64,000 bases of DNA. Origin: Panaeolus papilionaceus. Taxonomy: Eukaryota > Basidiomycota > Agaricomycetes > Agaricales. Made by a program: the position numbers and the translations under genes. Shown piece by piece: positions 60,849 through 64,000 of this stretch (the first letter of the stretch is position 1; each line of letters begins with the position of its first letter). The notes under the pieces are model-generated. The model made no database searches. It had not been told where the DNA came from and saw only the letters and a list, made by a program, of their open reading frames with translations. The stretch is from positions 310,001 to 374,000 of the forward strand of contig JADNRZ010000022.1 of assembly GCA_015501605.1 (NCBI GenBank). Reading direction: 5' to 3'.

Positions 60849-61852
60849 ACTTGTGTCTACTCATGTTTCATGTACATTATGGTGAGTACCTCGCTCTTAT
60901 CTCTGGGTTACGCGTCCTCACCCATTGCATACAGCCTATACATACACTTTTTTTCGTATACTGATGAGTTAAATATTGAGACATTGGATGAGTGCTAATT
61001 TATGAACGCTCTTACACTTTAGCGTCCTTCCGACTTTTACACGGATTGGCGCCCATTCAAAGGAGCAATAACAATCGTTCAATTTCTTGTTTCCCTCTTC
61101 CTTCTTCGCTGTATTGTGATTCCTGTCGTTGTTTTCCTCACGGACTACCAACACAGGGATAGGGATGAGGCCCTGAAAAGTGACACAAAAAGTGACACAT
61201 CTCCTCAACATAATTCTTGCCATCCTTTGTCAACCTCCTTGTACATCATAGTCATCATCGATACTTACTCCCTGGCATATATATCTCCGATAGTCAACTT
61301 GGCATCCTCCATACATTGTCTTGTCATCGCCCAGCCTTGGCCTTATCAATAACCACAACATGATGCCGCCTGATTCAACATGATCCGAACTCTTGTCGCG
61401 CCTTGCATCAAACTCGTATGATCGTACGCTGCATTGTGCCGCGACGCCGCACAAGCCGCTATTGCTTCCTCACACTCTGGGCGGCGTATATACCCTACAC
61501 GCAACGCCCTCATTTTATGGAAGCTAAAGGAAACAACTTGTTTCGTTCATCGTTACAAGCCTGGAATGTTGACTGTATTTCTTAGAAAAATAGAGTCAAG
61601 TTTGTGGGAGATATTTATTTAATATAACTCGCTTTTTTCTATGCATTTTCGTTATCAGGTTGTGCTCGTGTCTATAACACAAGAAAAACTCAAGAGGCGC
61701 CAAGTGATGGAGCGGGACTTGGTAGACTTGGGCCAAACCCAAGAGCGTGATCGAAAGATTGCCACAATTTGAAATTCCACAATCAATATTGGATCAAAAA
61801 TAATAATACCACCGTCCTTAATCTCTCACCTCTCACTGACTATCTGCAAACG
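60849..61852. other. Intergenic region between RPT3 and P5C reductase
   Basis: About 1 kb without a confident gene. Short frames near 61100-61350 and 61400-61600 overlap on opposite strands and have no domain. The right end is an A/T-rich leader before the reductase ATG. Confidence 0.4.
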
Positions 61853-63081
61853 ATGGGTTACACTCTCTGTGTTTTAGGTCGCGACTTATCTACTGGCATT
61901 CCAATTGCGTATTGATGTCCCTTCAGGATGTGGTACCATGGGCATTGCAGTCCTGTCCGGTGTTATCGACAGCTTGGACGCCATTTCGAAACTTCAGAAT
62001 GGGTTTCCTGAAAAATGGGAATCACATACTCCCGGCACTTTGACCCCAGTTGGTCATTCAGACGATACATCAATCCCTTCTCGATTCATCGCCTGCGTCA
62101 GCCGCGAAGAAAGCGCTCGAAAGCTTCGCCATATCTTTGCTGGGTTGGGTGGATTGGGCTCAACAGTCGAGGTTGTCGCTGGGAAGAATCTTGAGGCAGT
62201 TCAGGCTGCTGATGTCGTGCTTCTTTGGTATGTCATGGTCTATGTATCATACAGCACTTGGATTGCTCGTTGTCTGACGACGCGACTCTCTGCTAAACTT
62301 AGCTGCAAACCACAACTCGCGCACCTCATCCTCTCCGAAGACGGACTCAAGGAGGCACTTCATGGAAAACTCCTCATCAGTATCCTCGCCGGTTGTACCA
62401 TGAGCCAGATTAAAGGCTGGGTGTTGCCCTCTACGAGGGTCGTCCGCGCAATGCCCAACACACCTTGCAAGGTATGGAATCGCTTTCGGTTCTTTCGGAT
62501 TTTGAGACCGAACATTTAAATTCTGGTCAGATTCGGGAGGGAATGACAGTTGTCTCCAATTTGCCTGCTTCTGATCACGAAGAGACAGATCGTGGTATTA
62601 TTCTCAAGATCTTTTCTTCTATTGGACGTTGCAGGTTTTTGGAAGAAAAGCACTTTGATGCCTGTACCGCTCTTTCTGGATCTGGCCCTGCGTTTGCGTG
62701 TATCTTTATGGAGGCCATGGCGGATGGTGGTGTTATGATGGGATTGCCTCGCGCAGAGGCGTTGGAATTGGCTGCTCAAAGTATGTTCTTGGTGTGTAAG
62801 GAAAGAGACAGCAATCTAAATATGAAACAGCGCTTCAGGGAGCCGCTCGCATGGTCCTCCAGGGTGGTTCTCACCCAGCCCAGATCAAGGATTCCGTTAC
62901 TAGTACGTTAGACAACCACCGCTCAGTCATAATGATCTTCTAACTCCTATCAGCTCCTGGAGGATGCACTATCGCAGGTCTTCTGGCGTTGGAGGATGGC
63001 AGAGTTAGGTCGACCATCGCACGAGGTATCCAAATCGCTACGGAGCGAGCCAGTGAGCTCGGACAACCGGGTAAAAAGTAA
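61853..63081 (+). CDS. PRO3: Pyrroline-5-carboxylate reductase (proline synthesis)
   Basis: This enzyme makes L-proline from pyrroline-5-carboxylate using NAD(P)H, the last step of proline synthesis, in the cytosol or mitochondria. Exon 1 (MGYTLCVLG) joins the Rossmann motif CGTMGIAVLSG across a short intron. Other landmarks: VVLLCCKPQ, LLISILAGCTM, VVRAMPNTPC (substrate and cofactor pocket), then after another intron REGMTVVS, TALSGSGPAFACIFMEAMAD, LPRAEALELAAQ, VLQGGSHPAQIKDSVTTPGG and CTIAGLLALEDGRVRSTIAR, all typical of the family. It ends GQPGKK and a TAA at 63079. Length of roughly 300 is normal. There are five introns, each needed to restore a family motif. No nearby gene of proline metabolism was seen. 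Confidence 0.95.
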
Positions 63082-63392
63082 AGGGTTACAGGCTTTCTTC
63101 TTTTTCTATTTATGCAGGATCTACTGGTGCAATATGATGCCTTTTCCTCGATCAGACGTTCTGGATTTGAGTTTGGACTTGAGACTGTCTGATGTATTCA
63201 CCTAATGACCTGACAGAGACCACTGGTGTCAGCCTCCTTTTGCCCTTAACGTCTGTGGTTCCGGATTCTTTGCTGTTGAAGACGAAGCCTTGGATCGTAG
63301 GAACTTTGAGGTCATGTCCCAGCCTGACGTCTCATCAAGTGGGTATCGTGCTCTGCAGCAGCGCACATCCTTGAAGAACTGATAATTGAGAA

Positions 63393-63743
63393 GTGACGAC
63401 ATTTGTGGTTATAGCTTTTGGTGTCGTTGTTGGATCGCTCATTGGACTTTTTACGATCACGTACACGAGATGCATTTTGAAAATCAAGGAAGACCCATTA
63501 CGCATCCCGCACGATGATGAGGACCAGCGCTCGGCGCTCGAGTGCATACCACCACGATATCCGCGTCTGATATATTATACCGATGCTCCCGTACCACCAC
63601 CACGACCGGTTAGGAATCTAGCAAATAACGCCAACTTGACGCAAGTCGGACCAGTCGCGCCGTCCAATTCTCCAGTCCTTGGAAATGATAAAGTCGTTTG
63701 TGAATGTGTGGTGATCATAACACCTCCGACGCCTGGCAGGTGA
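63393..63743 (+). CDS. Possible small membrane protein (start uncertain)
   Basis: An open frame of about 115 codons begins at a GTG, not an ATG, so an upstream exon is needed, probably spliced at the ttatag near 63414. The first 23 residues are a strong hydrophobic helix (FVVIAFGVVVGSLIGLFTIT), followed by a polar, Pro-rich tail (VPPPRPVRNL) ending in TPPTPGR. One membrane helix and a cytosolic tail are suggested. I do not recognise a family. Upstream sequence at 63200-63330 may be an extracellular or linker exon, but I could not build a proper model. Confidence 0.4.
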   Translation: MTTFVVIAFGVVVGSLIGLFTITYTRCILKIKEDPLRIPHDDEDQRSALECIPPRYPRLIYYTDAPVPPPRPVRNLANNANLTQVGPVAPSNSPVLGNDKVVCECVVIITPPTPGR

Positions 63744-64000
63744 CCTGTTGCGGTGGCCAGCACAGGATGTGGTCAGGGACACCACTCCCTCGAGCTGCTT
63801 TGATTAGCCTATGAGTCCCTTAATCCTAGTTTCTGAAAGAGGCGATAATCACAGGACTCTTTCTCACTCATACAAGTTGTTCGAAGGTTGCTTGAGGGGC
63901 TGGCCATATGCCTGCTTTGGTGATTTTCTTGGACTTTCTAATTCTGTTCGCATACTACGTACTCCCTTCCACCTTTTCTTCCTTCTCAAGAAGAATTATG
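63744..64000. other. Window end, non-coding
   Basis: The last 257 bases hold no convincing frame; presumably 3' untranslated region and spacer. Nothing else recognised. Confidence 0.4.

Overview
The window looks like nuclear DNA of a mushroom-forming basidiomycete (Agaricomycetes). Genes are tightly packed and split by many 45-65 nt GT-AG introns. The set includes a fungal retaining trehalose phosphorylase, a DUF6593-type protein, a thaumatin-like secreted protein, and basidiomycete-style serine/proline-rich proteins. I see no rRNA, no convincing tRNA, no CRISPR and no intact transposon. Gene models were built by hand from splice signals plus recognisable protein families, so exon ends are predictions.

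Layout. 1-518: 3' end of a PAP2-type lipid phosphatase. 1353-2587: thaumatin-like protein. 2588-5133: mostly non-coding. 5134-7048 (-): TFIIB/Brf-like factor, head-to-head with trehalose phosphorylase (7308-10209). 10670-11698: hypothetical protein with a C-terminal Cys/His motif. 12036-16228: Pol5/MYBBP1A nucleolar protein. 16244-20498 (-): mismatch-repair MSH3, sharing a promoter with ATP12 (20733-21874). 23199-23576: small Ser/Pro-rich protein. 25240-26226: N-terminal glutamine amidohydrolase (NTAQ1). 26419-27947: BTB protein. 28385-29124: DUF6593-like. 29491-about 35790 (-): very large serine-rich unknown. 36135-37006 (-): divergent ubiquitin-conjugating enzyme, head-to-head at 73 bp with the COMPASS subunit ASH2/BRE2 (37080-40067). 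40516-45295 (-): PhoD-like phosphatase, head-to-head with an Arg/Asp/Glu-rich protein (45473-46489). 46.5-56.0 kb: a 9.5 kb gene-poor island. 56043-60848: RNA-processing and proteasome block (U1A/U2B''-like, RRM-like protein, CBC20, RPT3). 61853-63081: pyrroline-5-carboxylate reductase. About 63.4 kb: possible small membrane protein.

The genes are mostly housekeeping functions and do not form one pathway. The recurring architecture is divergent gene pairs with 73-259 bp between start codons, and convergent genes with very short gaps. The most unusual signal is splicing: five genes need microexons of 5-14 nt to restore conserved protein motifs, including a 5-nt exon that completes the DDHD metal-site motif of the PhoD-like enzyme. 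Two neighbouring genes (POL5 and MSH3) each need a GC-AG intron. No new multi-gene system could be demonstrated.
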